DNA of 64,000 nucleotides from Lentisphaerota bacterium. Its GTDB lineage: Bacteria > Verrucomicrobiota > Lentisphaeria > Victivallales > Victivallaceae. The notes below the pieces were generated by a model. It was not told the origin of the DNA. It saw only the letters and a program-made list of their open reading frames with translations, and made no database searches. The translations under genes were made by a program, and so were the position numbers. The stretch covers positions 62,001 through 126,000 of the forward strand of contig SUWD01000001.1 of assembly GCA_015061685.1 (NCBI GenBank), read 5' to 3'. Shown here piece by piece: positions 36,123 through 43,879 of the stretch (position 1 is its first letter; every line of letters begins with the position of its first letter).

Positions 36123-37471
36123 AACAGTTTATCCAGAAATTCCAATCCGGCTTCCAAAGTGGCAAATTCCCCGGCGATCTGGGCATCAAAACAACGGTCA
36201 AGCAGAACTTTGAATCCAACTCCCGGAGTCAATCCCTTTTTCAAGAGATGCCGCCCCCGGATCAGCGGACGGGGAACCTTATCGGCAATCGCCAGTTTTT
36301 CACAGCGTCCCCGGAAAATGTCTATTTTTCCCAGCCGGATACGCCGCTCATCATCGCTCATGTCGATACCTTCCACATCCGACCGGGCAAGATCGGCAAG
36401 AAGATCCAGACGTTTGACATAAAGAGCCAGTTTGCGGTAAGCTTTGTCCGAGGAATTCTCCTCTGCCAACTGCCACGGGTGCATGTGCCGGGCGATCAGC
36501 GGTATGACTCTCTCCGGCAGATCACGTCTTTTCCAGATCGAAGTGATAAATTTTTCTGCCGGAGCGGTAAGTGAATCATGCCCTTTACTGGTTATTCTGC
36601 CATCGGATCCGATCACGGTACACTCCGGCTTGCCGAAGTCATGACAGAGTGCCGCCAGCATCAGCACCAGATCATCCGCTTCGCAATTGCGACGCAGTTT
36701 GGCAGCGGCATCGACGGTTTTAAGGGTGTGATTCCAGACATCGCCCTCCGGATGCCATACAGGGTTTTGCGGGCAGCCGTCAATGGCGGATAATTCCGGA
36801 TAAAATCTCACCCAGCGGCAATCCCGCAGAAAATTGAGAGCCTTACTGATAAAATTGCCTTTCAGAAGCAGTTTTTCCCATTCGCCGGCAATTCTTTCAG
36901 AAACCAATTCATTCTGCGACAATCCGGCACACAGCGAGACCGTTTCCGCATCCGGCGTCAAATCGAAACGGGAAATAAACTGCATCCCCCGCAGTACCCG
37001 CAAAGGATCTTCGGCAAAAGCCGCCGAAACATGCCGCAATATGCGGTTTTGCAAATCCTTCTGCCCGTTCCACGGATCGATGATCTCCCCGGTAAGAGCG
37101 TCCTGCATGATCGCATTGACGGTGAAATCCCGCCGGGAGGAGGCAAGAGAAAAATCCAGATGCGGATCGACTTCCACCACAAATCCCCGGTGTCCCCGTC
37201 CGGTTTTACTGTCCAGCCGGGGCAAGGCGATATCAATATCAAAGTGCTTGACTTTAAGCACGCCAAAACTCATCCCCACGGCATCGACTTCGCAAACCTT
37301 TTCCAATGCGGCAAGCAATCTTGCCGAATCAAGGGCGTAGATCTCCAGGTCGTAATCCTTTACCGGTATCCCCAGCAGAGAATCACGAACACAACCGCCG
37401 ACCAGCATGGCACGGCCTCCGGCACGGCTGACCGCCTGTGCTATTTCCAATACTTTTGCTTTCGTTTCCAT
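36110..37471 (-). CDS. cca: CCA-adding enzyme/poly(A) polymerase family with HD domain
   Basis: A 453-aa class II nucleotidyltransferase. Head domain with GGCVRDSLLG (25-34), catalytic DxD Asp39/Asp41 (DYDLEIYA), and RRDFTVNA (113-120); a C-terminal HD domain with CHDFGKPE near 273 as in bacterial CCA enzymes carrying phosphohydrolase activity. It builds or repairs the tRNA 3' CCA. All four tRNA genes in this window encode CCA, so repair is the likelier role for them. CCA versus poly(A) activity cannot be fully separated by sequence. The ATG lies only 6 bp after a good -10 box, suggesting a leaderless message. Confidence 0.9.
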   Translation of the reverse strand: METKAKVLEIAQAVSRAGGRAMLVGGCVRDSLLGIPVKDYDLEIYALDSARLLAALEKVCEVDAVGMSFGVLKVKHFDIDIALPRLDSKTGRGHRGFVVEVDPHLDFSLASSRRDFTVNAIMQDALTGEIIDPWNGQKDLQNRILRHVSAAFAEDPLRVLRGMQFISRFDLTPDAETVSLCAGLSQNELVSERIAGEWEKLLLKGNFISKALNFLRDCRWVRFYPELSAIDGCPQNPVWHPEGDVWNHTLKTVDAAAKLRRNCEADDLVLMLAALCHDFGKPECTVIGSDGRITSKGHDSLTAPAEKFITSIWKRRDLPERVIPLIARHMHPWQLAEENSSDKAYRKLALYVKRLDLLADLARSDVEGIDMSDDERRIRLGKIDIFRGRCEKLAIADKVPRPLIRGRHLLKKGLTPGVGFKVLLDRCFDAQIAGEFATLEAGLEFLDKLLCEK

Positions 37472-37477
37472 GGGGAT

Positions 37478-37505
37478 AATATATCACCTTTGAGAAATTT
37501 TTCAA
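37478..37505 (-). promoter_or_regulatory. promoter of cca/dinB
   Basis: Minus strand TTGAAA (37505-37500), 16 bp, TATATT (37483-37478), then ATCCCC and the ATG. The start site would fall at or next to the start codon. Confidence 0.6.
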
Positions 37506-37579
37506 CAACATTTTTTATCAAAAAAATTTGCAATATTTCCAATACAGCAGTATTGTATGTTTTGTATTGTACATATTTA

Positions 37580-37862
37580 GTTATTGTCTCATTTTTTGTG
37601 AAAAATCTTTCCTGCGGTGGTGCATTGCGGGCAATCTCTTGGCAAATCTGCGGACGTTTTCGCAGTCATGTACGATAGTACACTCCTGCTCATCCGCCTT
37701 GATTTGCCCGCGACCTTGCCTCACACTGCATCCACCGGTTAGATCGAACCCGTGCTTGCCGGTTTGACAAATCACAACTTATGTGATATATTCCATACGT
37801 TAACAGAAATGTTTGTTTATAAGCTCCTGTTACGAGTTTCACAAAATTCGGGACATTATCCA
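37580..37862 (+). mobile_element. second copy of the inverted-repeat element, right end lost
   Basis: Starts with the same 18-bp end (37580-37597) and follows copy 1 through its left and right thirds, lacking the GC-rich middle. Homology stops at GGGACATTATCC (about 37862); the right inverted repeat is missing. Its right third carries a near-consensus promoter pointing at the genes from 37887. Confidence 0.7.
37764..37792 (+). promoter_or_regulatory. element-borne promoter reading into 37887-39112
   Basis: TTGACA, 17 bp, TATATT: full -35 consensus and the local -10 form. It lies 94 bp before the ATG at 37887, with no other promoter between. Confidence 0.7.
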
Positions 37863-37886
37863 TATTTAAAAAGGGAAAGGTTTTTG

Positions 37887-38513
37887 ATGAAATTTCTTAT
37901 CCATATTCTCCTGTTTGCCGGATTTCTGACTCTTTGCGGAGCGGAAACTGCCGCTCTTCCCGCCCCCGTTGATGCCCAAAAAGAAGCAAAGGAAAAAGCT
38001 GAAAGAGAAAATGCCGTCCGCAATACCGTCACCGCTTTCCGTACCGCTCAATTAACCTTGGATTTCCGGAAAATGATGGAGTTTTGCAGTAAAAATTACT
38101 CCGAACCGGGCCGATCCGGCATCCCCATCACCCTCAACGACCTGAAAAAGATCATCGGTTACTGTGACAAAATGCTCACATCGGACGATCTGGAAGTGAT
38201 TATGGAAAATGCCCTGCTCATTCAGGGACAGCAGTTGAGTTCCAAACAGAAAGAGGAACTGGCTCAACTCAAAAAGAGCGGCAAAGATAAAATCATCGCC
38301 GCCGGGGTCAAAAAGAATTTTGCCGCCATCGCTGATGCCGGAAAAAAAGCAGTCGTTACCGTCAGTAATATTTCAGCAGATGCTCAAAGTGCCGCTGCGG
38401 ATATCATCACCAAAACTGCTGATGGCAAAATTTATCATTCACGCTGTTTTCTGATTTTCAGTAACGGCAAGTGGCTTGTAAACAAACTTGAACACAAAGG
38501 AATTATCCAATGA
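37887..38513 (+). CDS. secreted protein of unknown function, paralogue 1
   Basis: A 208-aa exported protein; signal peptide about 1-19 (MKFLIHILLFAGFLTLCGA). No family recognised. After an alanine/lysine/glutamate-rich coiled linker (~30-45) the domain shows the layout of an NTF2/SnoaL-like fold (TVTAFRTAQLTLDFRKMMEFCSKNY at the start, a final KIYHSRCFLIFSNGKWLVNKLE strand). Start chosen from the signal peptide and GGGAAAGG upstream. Overlaps the next gene by 4 bp (ATGA). The pair shares size, signal peptide and C-terminal NGKWL motif, so they are probably duplicated genes. Confidence 0.7.
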   Translation: MKFLIHILLFAGFLTLCGAETAALPAPVDAQKEAKEKAERENAVRNTVTAFRTAQLTLDFRKMMEFCSKNYSEPGRSGIPITLNDLKKIIGYCDKMLTSDDLEVIMENALLIQGQQLSSKQKEELAQLKKSGKDKIIAAGVKKNFAAIADAGKKAVVTVSNISADAQSAAADIITKTADGKIYHSRCFLIFSNGKWLVNKLEHKGIIQ

Positions 38514-39112
38514 AAAAATTCTTCCTCATCCTCTCAACCGTCCTCTCTGTTTCAGTTTTCGCCGCCGCCGAAAGCGAAGTCCGGGGTTTCATCAATGACC
38601 TCTTTTGCAACCTCCGGGCAATGAATGGACAAACCCTGCTCGCACAAGTCACCAAAAATTACGTCGAAATCGACGAAGAAGGCACCAAAATCAACTATGA
38701 TGAATTTGCTGATATAACCAAGGCTGTAACCAATATGGGCAAAGTCATTGACAAAGGACTTTCTCCGCAGGCAAAACTCCCCGATATCCTGCTGGCTGTA
38801 AGCGAATTGGAAGAGAGCCAAATCGACCCGGCAACACTCGCTCTGGCAAAAGAGATCGGCAATACCGCCGAGGGCAGACAGCTCGCCGTCAATGCACGCA
38901 ACGCCCTTGCCGCCATGAAAAAGATCTACACCGATACCATCGACAAAGAGATGGATTCACTTAAAATCGTCTCCATCACCGTCAATGGCGACAAAGCTTG
39001 TGCCGTGTACCGGATCACCCGGGACAACAAACTTTTGCAGATACAGCTCGATCTGGTAAAGGTCAACGGCAAATGGCTCGCAGAAAAAAGTTCTGCGGTC
39101 AAAGTGGAATAA
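38510..39112 (+). CDS. secreted protein of unknown function, paralogue 2
   Basis: A 200-aa exported protein; signal peptide about 1-19 (ends VFAAA). Same plan as its neighbour: helix-rich start (EVRGFINDLFCNLRAMNGQTLLAQVTKNY), middle helices, and a closing beta hairpin with VNGKWLAEK. No family recognised; an NTF2-like fold is a guess from pattern. Translationally coupled to paralogue 1, and apparently driven by the repeat-element promoter. Confidence 0.7.
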   Translation: MKKFFLILSTVLSVSVFAAAESEVRGFINDLFCNLRAMNGQTLLAQVTKNYVEIDEEGTKINYDEFADITKAVTNMGKVIDKGLSPQAKLPDILLAVSELEESQIDPATLALAKEIGNTAEGRQLAVNARNALAAMKKIYTDTIDKEMDSLKIVSITVNGDKACAVYRITRDNKLLQIQLDLVKVNGKWLAEKSSAVKVE

Positions 39113-39120
39113 CTTTTGTT

Positions 39121-39906
39121 TCAAAGCACCCGGTTACGCCGGTATCTTCCCGGTGAAATGCCGCAATTTTTCCGGAAGAAACGGGAGAAGTCGGAGACAT
39201 TCTCAAATCCGCATTTCCCGGCGATCTCCTTGATCTGAATATCCGTGGAAGTCAGCAATTCCCTTGCCAGTTTTATCCGGCAGGCATGGACAAAACTCCC
39301 CGGAGGCATCCCGGTGACCCGGCTGAAAATCCGGTTCCAGTGGCGCAACGTGATCCCGGCGGCAGAAGCAAGAGCGGAGAAATCCCACTTTTTGCCCGGT
39401 TCCCGGCTGATCTGCCTCAAAACATTTTCCAGATTGCATCTGGATATCCCGGCATAGTTGACCGCCTGACGCTCACTCTCCAAAAGAACGGCAAACTCCT
39501 CAAAGCAAAGTATTATCCGGTGCCGGTGCAATAAACTGCCGTCAGCAAAAAGATGTTTCAATTCCAAAAGTTTGCAGATAAAAGGTTCCGGATCGGCAAC
39601 CGGAATAAAAGAGGTGGCAGTCACGGCGGAAAAGGCCGACATGAAACGGTCTGCCCTCGCTCCGGTACATTCTATATAAAGATTGTCCCGGTAACTCCCG
39701 GCAGGAGAAAACCAGCCGCCGAGAGTATCGATATTTGCCGGAGTAAGATAAACCATGGGACGGTTTTCTGTATTTCCCTCAATAATGTAACTGCCCCGGA
39801 TGATCCCGATGTAATGGCAAGAAGTATGGATCATCCGCACGTCACTGCTGCCGCACATCCGCACATCAGTAACATTCAATAATTGAAAATCATCAAAATA
39901 TCCCAT
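39121..39906 (-). CDS. AraC-family transcriptional regulator
   Basis: A 261-aa regulator with an N-terminal cupin-like sensing part (~1-150) and a C-terminal double helix-turn-helix (~165-258: FSALASAAGITLRHWNRIFSRVTGMPPGSFV, IKEIAGKCGFENVSDFSRFFRKNCGISPGRYR). The start at 39906 has GGGGGAA six bases upstream; a TTG eight codons before it lacks one. Divergent from the deacetylase-like gene, its probable target. The effector is unknown. Confidence 0.9.
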   Translation of the reverse strand: MGYFDDFQLLNVTDVRMCGSSDVRMIHTSCHYIGIIRGSYIIEGNTENRPMVYLTPANIDTLGGWFSPAGSYRDNLYIECTGARADRFMSAFSAVTATSFIPVADPEPFICKLLELKHLFADGSLLHRHRIILCFEEFAVLLESERQAVNYAGISRCNLENVLRQISREPGKKWDFSALASAAGITLRHWNRIFSRVTGMPPGSFVHACRIKLARELLTSTDIQIKEIAGKCGFENVSDFSRFFRKNCGISPGRYRRNRVL

Positions 39907-40027
39907 TATTTCCCCCGGTATGTCTGTCAATGCCGAAAAATGTCCTTTTTTGCATATTTATTTTCAATCCAAACAGTATTATAATATAGCACAAACGGAA
40001 AATTTTCCAAGAAAGGATACCAAAATC

Positions 40028-41137
40028 ATGCTGGAAATCACCAATTTAAGAGATGGAGCCGTCCTCAATCATCATCACGGCTGCGAAACTGAAAATGCGT
40101 TGACCATCAATGTCTGCGGCGTAGCTGATGTGCAGGCGGAAGTCAGGGTCAACGGCATTGCCGCCGAAAGATGCGACCGCAATTTCAGTGCCGAAATCAA
40201 ATTGACAGAGAAAATCAACCGGATCACCGTCGAGAGTGATGACTATTTCGGCATGGAATCCAAAACGATCACCGTGGTGTGGGATAAAAAATCTTTTCCG
40301 AGATACAACTTTTTCTTTGATGACTGCGTATTTTTCCTGCGGTCGATCGCATTGGAACGCCCGAAATCGATTTTCGATGAGATGTTCCTCAACAGATTGA
40401 AAAAGATCCACGATAAATACGGAACAAAATTCACGCTGAATCTCTTTTTCCATGACGACCACCACGACTTCTCCATTTCGGAAATGCCAGATGATTACAA
40501 GGAGGAGTTCCGGAGTAACAGTGACTGGTTGAAACTCTCTTTCCACGCCCGCAGTGAATTTCCTGACCGCCCCTACCAGCATGCTGATGCTCAAAAACTT
40601 GCCGCCGATTTCGATGAGATCAGAAAAGAGGTTTGCCGCTTTGCCGGAGAAGAATCTTTCATTGCCCCGGTAGTTTTCCACTGGGCAATGACCAATCCGG
40701 AGAATTTCCACGCCCTCAAAGAACGCGGCACGAATTGTCTGGTCGGCGGCTTTCTCGGTACCATTGCCCGGATCGGGGAAAAACACTCTTTCAGCGTGAC
40801 CGATATCGGTTTTCACTATGAGAAAGATGTGGCGATATATATCAAACATAAGCACAGCTTTTATGACCGTTTCCACGATCTTTTCCTGATGGACAGTGTA
40901 ACGTGCTGCAATTACGATGATATTGACGTGTTGCGGAAAAAATTTGCTGAATTGTCTTCCGATCGTGAGGCGATCAGTCTCATGACCCATGAGCAGTACA
41001 GTTATCCGGACTATTTCAATCACATTCCCAACCACCTTGACCGGGTGGAGGAGGCGTGCCGTCTGGCAACTGAAGCCGGTTTCCGTCCGGTATGGTTTGT
41101 CAACGGGGTATTCGGCAACACGGTTTGGGAAGAATAA
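40028..41137 (+). CDS. polysaccharide-deacetylase-like protein
   Basis: A 369-aa protein without signal peptide. Residues ~1-85 form a beta-sandwich-like domain; ~90-369 resemble the NodB/polysaccharide deacetylase-like TIM barrel: FFDDCVFFL (candidate metal-binding Asp pair), LNLFFHDDHHDF, KLSFHARSEFPDRPYQHAD, FHWAMT and SLMTHEQY. The H..H spacing of classical deacetylases is not exact, so activity is uncertain. AAAGGA precedes the ATG. Single gene divergent from an AraC regulator, consistent with regulated sugar or glycan processing. Confidence 0.65.
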   Translation: MLEITNLRDGAVLNHHHGCETENALTINVCGVADVQAEVRVNGIAAERCDRNFSAEIKLTEKINRITVESDDYFGMESKTITVVWDKKSFPRYNFFFDDCVFFLRSIALERPKSIFDEMFLNRLKKIHDKYGTKFTLNLFFHDDHHDFSISEMPDDYKEEFRSNSDWLKLSFHARSEFPDRPYQHADAQKLAADFDEIRKEVCRFAGEESFIAPVVFHWAMTNPENFHALKERGTNCLVGGFLGTIARIGEKHSFSVTDIGFHYEKDVAIYIKHKHSFYDRFHDLFLMDSVTCCNYDDIDVLRKKFAELSSDREAISLMTHEQYSYPDYFNHIPNHLDRVEEACRLATEAGFRPVWFVNGVFGNTVWEE

Positions 41138-41194
41138 ATGCCAATGGAACAGCATTTTTTTGCAAAAAAAACGCAAAAAAAATGTTTGTCTGAC

Positions 41195-41222
41195 TTGACA
41201 ATATCCAAAGATGAGCTATATT
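41195..41222 (+). promoter_or_regulatory. promoter of the tRNA-Leu-Gly-Tyr cluster
   Basis: TTGACA, 16 bp, TATATT, 42 bp before the first tRNA. Confidence 0.75.
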
Positions 41223-41264
41223 AAATGACACGATCAGATAACACTGATTGTGGCTGTTTAAGAT

Positions 41265-41349
41265 GCCGACGTGGCGGAATTGGCAGACGCGCACGGTTCA
41301 GGTCCGTGTGCCGCAAGGCTTAAGGGTTCGACTCCCTTCGTCGGTACCA
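41265..41349 (+). tRNA. tRNA-Leu (CAG)
   Basis: 85-nt class II tRNA: acceptor GCCGACG/CGTCGGT, anticodon loop TTCAGGT (anticodon CAG), long variable arm GTGCCGCAAGGCTT, T loop TTCGACT, CCA encoded. Confidence 0.95.
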
Positions 41350-41358
41350 TAAAACTGT

Positions 41359-41432
41359 GCGGGTATGGCATAACGGCTGTGCACCAGCCTTCCAAGCTGG
41401 TTATAGGGGTTCGACCCCCCTTACCCGCTCCA
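41359..41432 (+). tRNA. tRNA-Gly (TCC)
   Basis: 74 nt: acceptor GCGGGTA/TACCCGC, anticodon stem CCAGC/GCTGG with loop CTTCCAA (anticodon TCC), T loop TTCGACC, CCA encoded. Confidence 0.95.
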
Positions 41433-41441
41433 AAAACTTCC

Positions 41442-41526
41442 GGTGGGATTGCCGAGCGGTCAAAGGCGGCAGACTGTAAATCTGCTCTCTCCGAGTTCGA
41501 TGGTTCGAATCCATCTCCCACCACCA
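41442..41526 (+). tRNA. tRNA-Tyr (GTA)
   Basis: 85-nt class II tRNA: acceptor GGTGGGA/TCCCACC, anticodon stem GCAGA/TCTGC with loop CTGTAAA (anticodon GTA), variable arm, T loop TTCGAAT, CCA encoded. Its last ~19 nt start the 168-bp repeat that follows. Confidence 0.95.
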
Positions 41527-41537
41527 TCTAAAAAAAC

Positions 41538-41570
41538 AACGCATCTCATCAGAGGTGCGTTTTTTATTTT
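41538..41570 (+). terminator. terminator of the tRNA cluster (unit 1)
   Basis: AACGCATCTC-ATCA-GAGGTGCGTT with one G-U pair, followed by TTTTATTTT. Confidence 0.85.
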
Positions 41571-41705
41571 GGATGTGAGGGAGATCACGGTGCAAGCCGT
41601 GAACGATGTGAAACATCGTGGAGTCGAATCATCTGGTTCGACATCGCTTGCGATGTGCGTGAGCGAAGCGAGGGCAATCCATCTCCCACCACCATCTAAA
41701 AAAAC

Positions 41706-41738
41706 AACGCATCTCATCAGAGGTGCGTTTTTTATTTT
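41706..41738 (+). terminator. duplicated terminator (unit 2)
   Basis: The same hairpin and T run as at 41538, 168 bp downstream. Confidence 0.8.
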
Positions 41739-41845
41739 GGATGTGAGGGAGATCACGGTGCAAGCCGTGAACGATGTGAAACATCGTGGAGTCGAATCAT
41801 CTGGTTCGACATCGCTTGCGATGTGCGTGAACGCAGCGAGGGCAA

Positions 41846-41863
41846 TCCATCTCCCAGTGCCAT
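41846..41863 (+). repeat. left 18-bp direct repeat flanking the hipBA islet
   Basis: TCCATCTCCCAGTGCCAT, identical to 43880-43897. The sequence is a tRNA 3'-end-like segment. Confidence 0.75.
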
Positions 41864-41873
41864 TTTTGATTAC

Positions 41874-41897
41874 AACCGACTGAAAAGTCGGTTTTTT
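41874..41897 (+). terminator. intrinsic terminator at islet left border
   Basis: AACCGACT-GAAA-AGTCGGTT followed by TTTT. Confidence 0.8.
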
Positions 41898-41926
41898 GTG
41901 CCTCTTCGTCGTTTTGTGACAAAAAT

Positions 41927-42125
41927 TCATATTGATTTCTCGCTTGAAATTTCCGGCAGTTGATAATTTTCAATTTTGTTGTACTCACGGTCTCTGAAGC
42001 CGTAAGCCTGTTTCATCATCCATCTGATCTTGTTATTGAATCCTTCTATTTTTGCATTGCTGATATGCCGGCAAGTCCAATAGATCACAATTCCATTGCT
42101 TTCGTTTACAGCAACCTGAAAAAAT
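41927..42125 (-). pseudogene. ISL3-type transposase C-terminal remnant
   Basis: About 65 codons on the minus strand ending at TGA (41929-41927), without a start. The residues NESNGIVIYW, ISNAKIEGFNNKIRW and KQAYGFRDREY match the C-terminal end of ISL3-family DDE transposases (SNxKxEGFNNKIK...QAYGYRD). The sequence beyond the stop (CCTCTTCGTCGTTTTGTG, near 41901-41918) looks like an ISL3 terminal repeat. The N-terminal four fifths are gone, replaced by hipA. Confidence 0.75.
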
Positions 42126-42152
42126 AGCAGTTTTAAGAGGGAAAGCCCTGTT

Positions 42153-43304
42153 TCAGCAGATATTATACTCTTGCAATGCCGAGTTTACCTGATTGATCAA
42201 GTTTTTTACTTCTGCTTCTGAAATATCAGCCGTGGCTGCAGTTTTTATCAGGTCAGCATCGGTGATGTTGCGTCCTTTGCCGTTGACCATACAGGTTTGT
42301 TCGCCATTGATACCGGCACTGGGCGTCAGGTCGTAGGCAGGTGCAAGCTGCCACTGGAGCTGTTCGTTCAGCAGAAATGAAAAGTTCTTGCTGTGATCGT
42401 CTTTATTGCTGCTTTTGACATTGAAGATCATCCGGCGTGCCATTTCCACTACGTCGGCATGGTTCCGGGTCAGAATCCAGGTGAGTTTCAACAGATTTTC
42501 GTAATCAAGCGAAGCAAAGCGGTGGGAAGCGTGAAGCAAGCCGCAGGCTGTATGGGTGTGAACTTTGCCCTTCGGAGTACGGTCAAAACGCTGAACTCCG
42601 AAACATCCGCGTCCATCTTTCAGAGGGAAAAGATGAGTTTCCGGCATGGTGATCCCGGCTGCCTTTGCCGCCAGAGAGTAACGGTGTTCCAATTCTCCGG
42701 CACTCTGCGGATCGTGTCTTTCAGAAAACTTGATGATCCACGGAGTAAACCCGTCAGGAATTGTTTTGCCGCCATGAATGATCTCTTTTCGGTCACTTGA
42801 AACATACGCAACGATCTTGGGGCGGGCTCCACCGGATGAGCCATTGAGTTTCAGCAGTTCATCCAGAACAAGGCTCTCTTCGCCCTCAAGAATCCTGTCT
42901 ACTTCACCGGAGAGTGAATCAAGTTCAACATCGCCGTACAAGTCGGAATCCTCTACTGCCGGTTCGTATTCCAATGCACCCATCGGATTGGCTCCGATGA
43001 GTGAAAGCCGGTCAAGAGGTGTTATTTCAGCATAAGATTTGCCCAGCTTTCGGAGTTTGCGGTCAAGAAGCAGACATCCCCAGCCGTCAGGCAAGCTGTC
43101 ATTAAAGAGTCCGAAAAGTCCATCGAAAACATGGGATTTTTCTTCAAACACTCCCGCTTTCAAGGGCAGTTTGAAAGGCGACAACTCAATACCGCTTTTC
43201 AGGAACTTTGGAGCATATTCAAAGAAGATCCGCTGTTTATCCTGATGCAGTAAGCCAACTTCCTGACGGCAGCCGTACATATTCAAAAAGACTTTAAGTT
43301 TCAT
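42153..43304 (-). CDS. hipA: HipA-family serine/threonine kinase toxin
   Basis: A 383-aa HipA-like kinase. In E. coli HipA phosphorylates a tRNA synthetase (GltX) and induces persistence. Visible: N-subdomain (~5-110), glycine-rich P-loop GSSGGARPK at 155-163, catalytic loop N-x-D-x-H-x-K-N at 300-307 (Asp302) and metal-binding YDLTP (Asp325). All kinase residues look intact, so it should be active. Start overlaps hipB stop by 4 bp (ATGA). Its target here is unknown. Confidence 0.9.
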   Translation of the reverse strand: MKLKVFLNMYGCRQEVGLLHQDKQRIFFEYAPKFLKSGIELSPFKLPLKAGVFEEKSHVFDGLFGLFNDSLPDGWGCLLLDRKLRKLGKSYAEITPLDRLSLIGANPMGALEYEPAVEDSDLYGDVELDSLSGEVDRILEGEESLVLDELLKLNGSSGGARPKIVAYVSSDRKEIIHGGKTIPDGFTPWIIKFSERHDPQSAGELEHRYSLAAKAAGITMPETHLFPLKDGRGCFGVQRFDRTPKGKVHTHTACGLLHASHRFASLDYENLLKLTWILTRNHADVVEMARRMIFNVKSSNKDDHSKNFSFLLNEQLQWQLAPAYDLTPSAGINGEQTCMVNGKGRNITDADLIKTAATADISEAEVKNLINQVNSALQEYNIC

Positions 43305-43603
43305 TTCTTCCTCGCTCTCTGCCGCACCTTTGCGGCTTTGAACTCATAAAGCGAAGCCGGGACATCATCAACAGCAAAGATGCTGCTGAAGTCATCAAGC
43401 CTGCCCAGAACCAGAGCGATGCGGAGCAGATGATTGAACTGGACTTCACCGGTCTTTTCAAAACGCTTTACCGTGCCAACTGCGATACCGACCTTGTCGG
43501 CAAGCTCCTGTTGGGTGATATTCTGCTCCAAACGCAATGCTTTGGCACGCTGTGCCGTCCTCTGCATCACATCAGACGGAGCGATCAAATCAATATCGGT
43601 CAT
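43301..43603 (-). CDS. hipB: HipB-like antitoxin, XRE-type DNA-binding protein
   Basis: A 100-aa protein with one Cro/CI-type helix-turn-helix (~20-75: LRLEQNITQQELADKVGIAVGTVKRFEKTGEV) and a basic C-terminal tail. Antitoxin of the HipBA type II pair: it binds HipA and represses the operon. Coupled to hipA by a 4-bp overlap and encoded first, as usual for these pairs. Confidence 0.9.
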   Translation of the reverse strand: MTDIDLIAPSDVMQRTAQRAKALRLEQNITQQELADKVGIAVGTVKRFEKTGEVQFNHLLRIALVLGRLDDFSSIFAVDDVPASLYEFKAAKVRQRARKK

Positions 43604-43629
43604 TATAATATCCTTTATCTGCTATTTAC

Positions 43630-43664
43630 GATATATAATATACAGCATAATATCTATAATTCAA
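43630..43664 (-). promoter_or_regulatory. hipBA promoter with overlapping inverted repeat
   Basis: Minus strand TTGAAT (43664-43659), 16 bp, TATATT (43642-43637). GATAT (43630-43634) and ATATC (43650-43654) form an inverted repeat around the -10 box, a plausible HipB operator. Confidence 0.5.
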
Positions 43665-43767
43665 GTTTTTTCAGAAAAATTATATAACCGCACAGATAGA
43701 GGGGAAAGGTTATATTTATGGACTTGAAAAGGCAAAGAAGACGTGTTATTTTGTAATGTCGTCAGTG

Positions 43768-43811
43768 AAAATTTTGCTCCACAATCATCCCACATTGTGG
43801 AGTAAAATTTT
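43768..43811. repeat. 44-bp inverted repeat
   Basis: Two 18-bp arms (AAAATTTTGCTCCACAAT and ATTGTGGAGTAAAATTTT) with one G-U type mismatch and an 8-nt loop. It could be a bidirectional terminator or the trace of a small inserted element. Confidence 0.7.
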
Positions 43812-43879
43812 GAGCTGTAAGTTGTTTAATAATTGCAAGTTGCGAAAAATCAGATGGTTGCAGAAAAGTGAAAAGTTGG

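Larger units (their letters stand above)
41508..41857 (+). repeat. 168-bp tandem repeat containing the tRNA-Tyr 3' end
   Basis: Two nearly identical units (41508-41675 and 41676-41843), with a 14-bp start of a third (41844-41857). Each has the tRNA-Tyr 3' end, a terminator, and a string of small hairpins (GATGT-GAA-ACATC; GTCGAA/TTCGAC; CATCGC/GCGATG). A diverged partial unit is at 43880-44006. Confidence 0.85.

Noticed and set aside
41846..41863. A fifth tRNA gene ending in GTGCCA
   Set aside because: Only a tRNA 3'-end-like segment exists; no matching acceptor 5' strand, D arm or anticodon arm lies upstream.
41443..41883. Open frames through the tRNA-Tyr and 168-bp repeat, on both strands
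   Set aside because: They read through tRNA and terminator hairpins and repeat only because the DNA is duplicated; no protein family or ribosome binding site.
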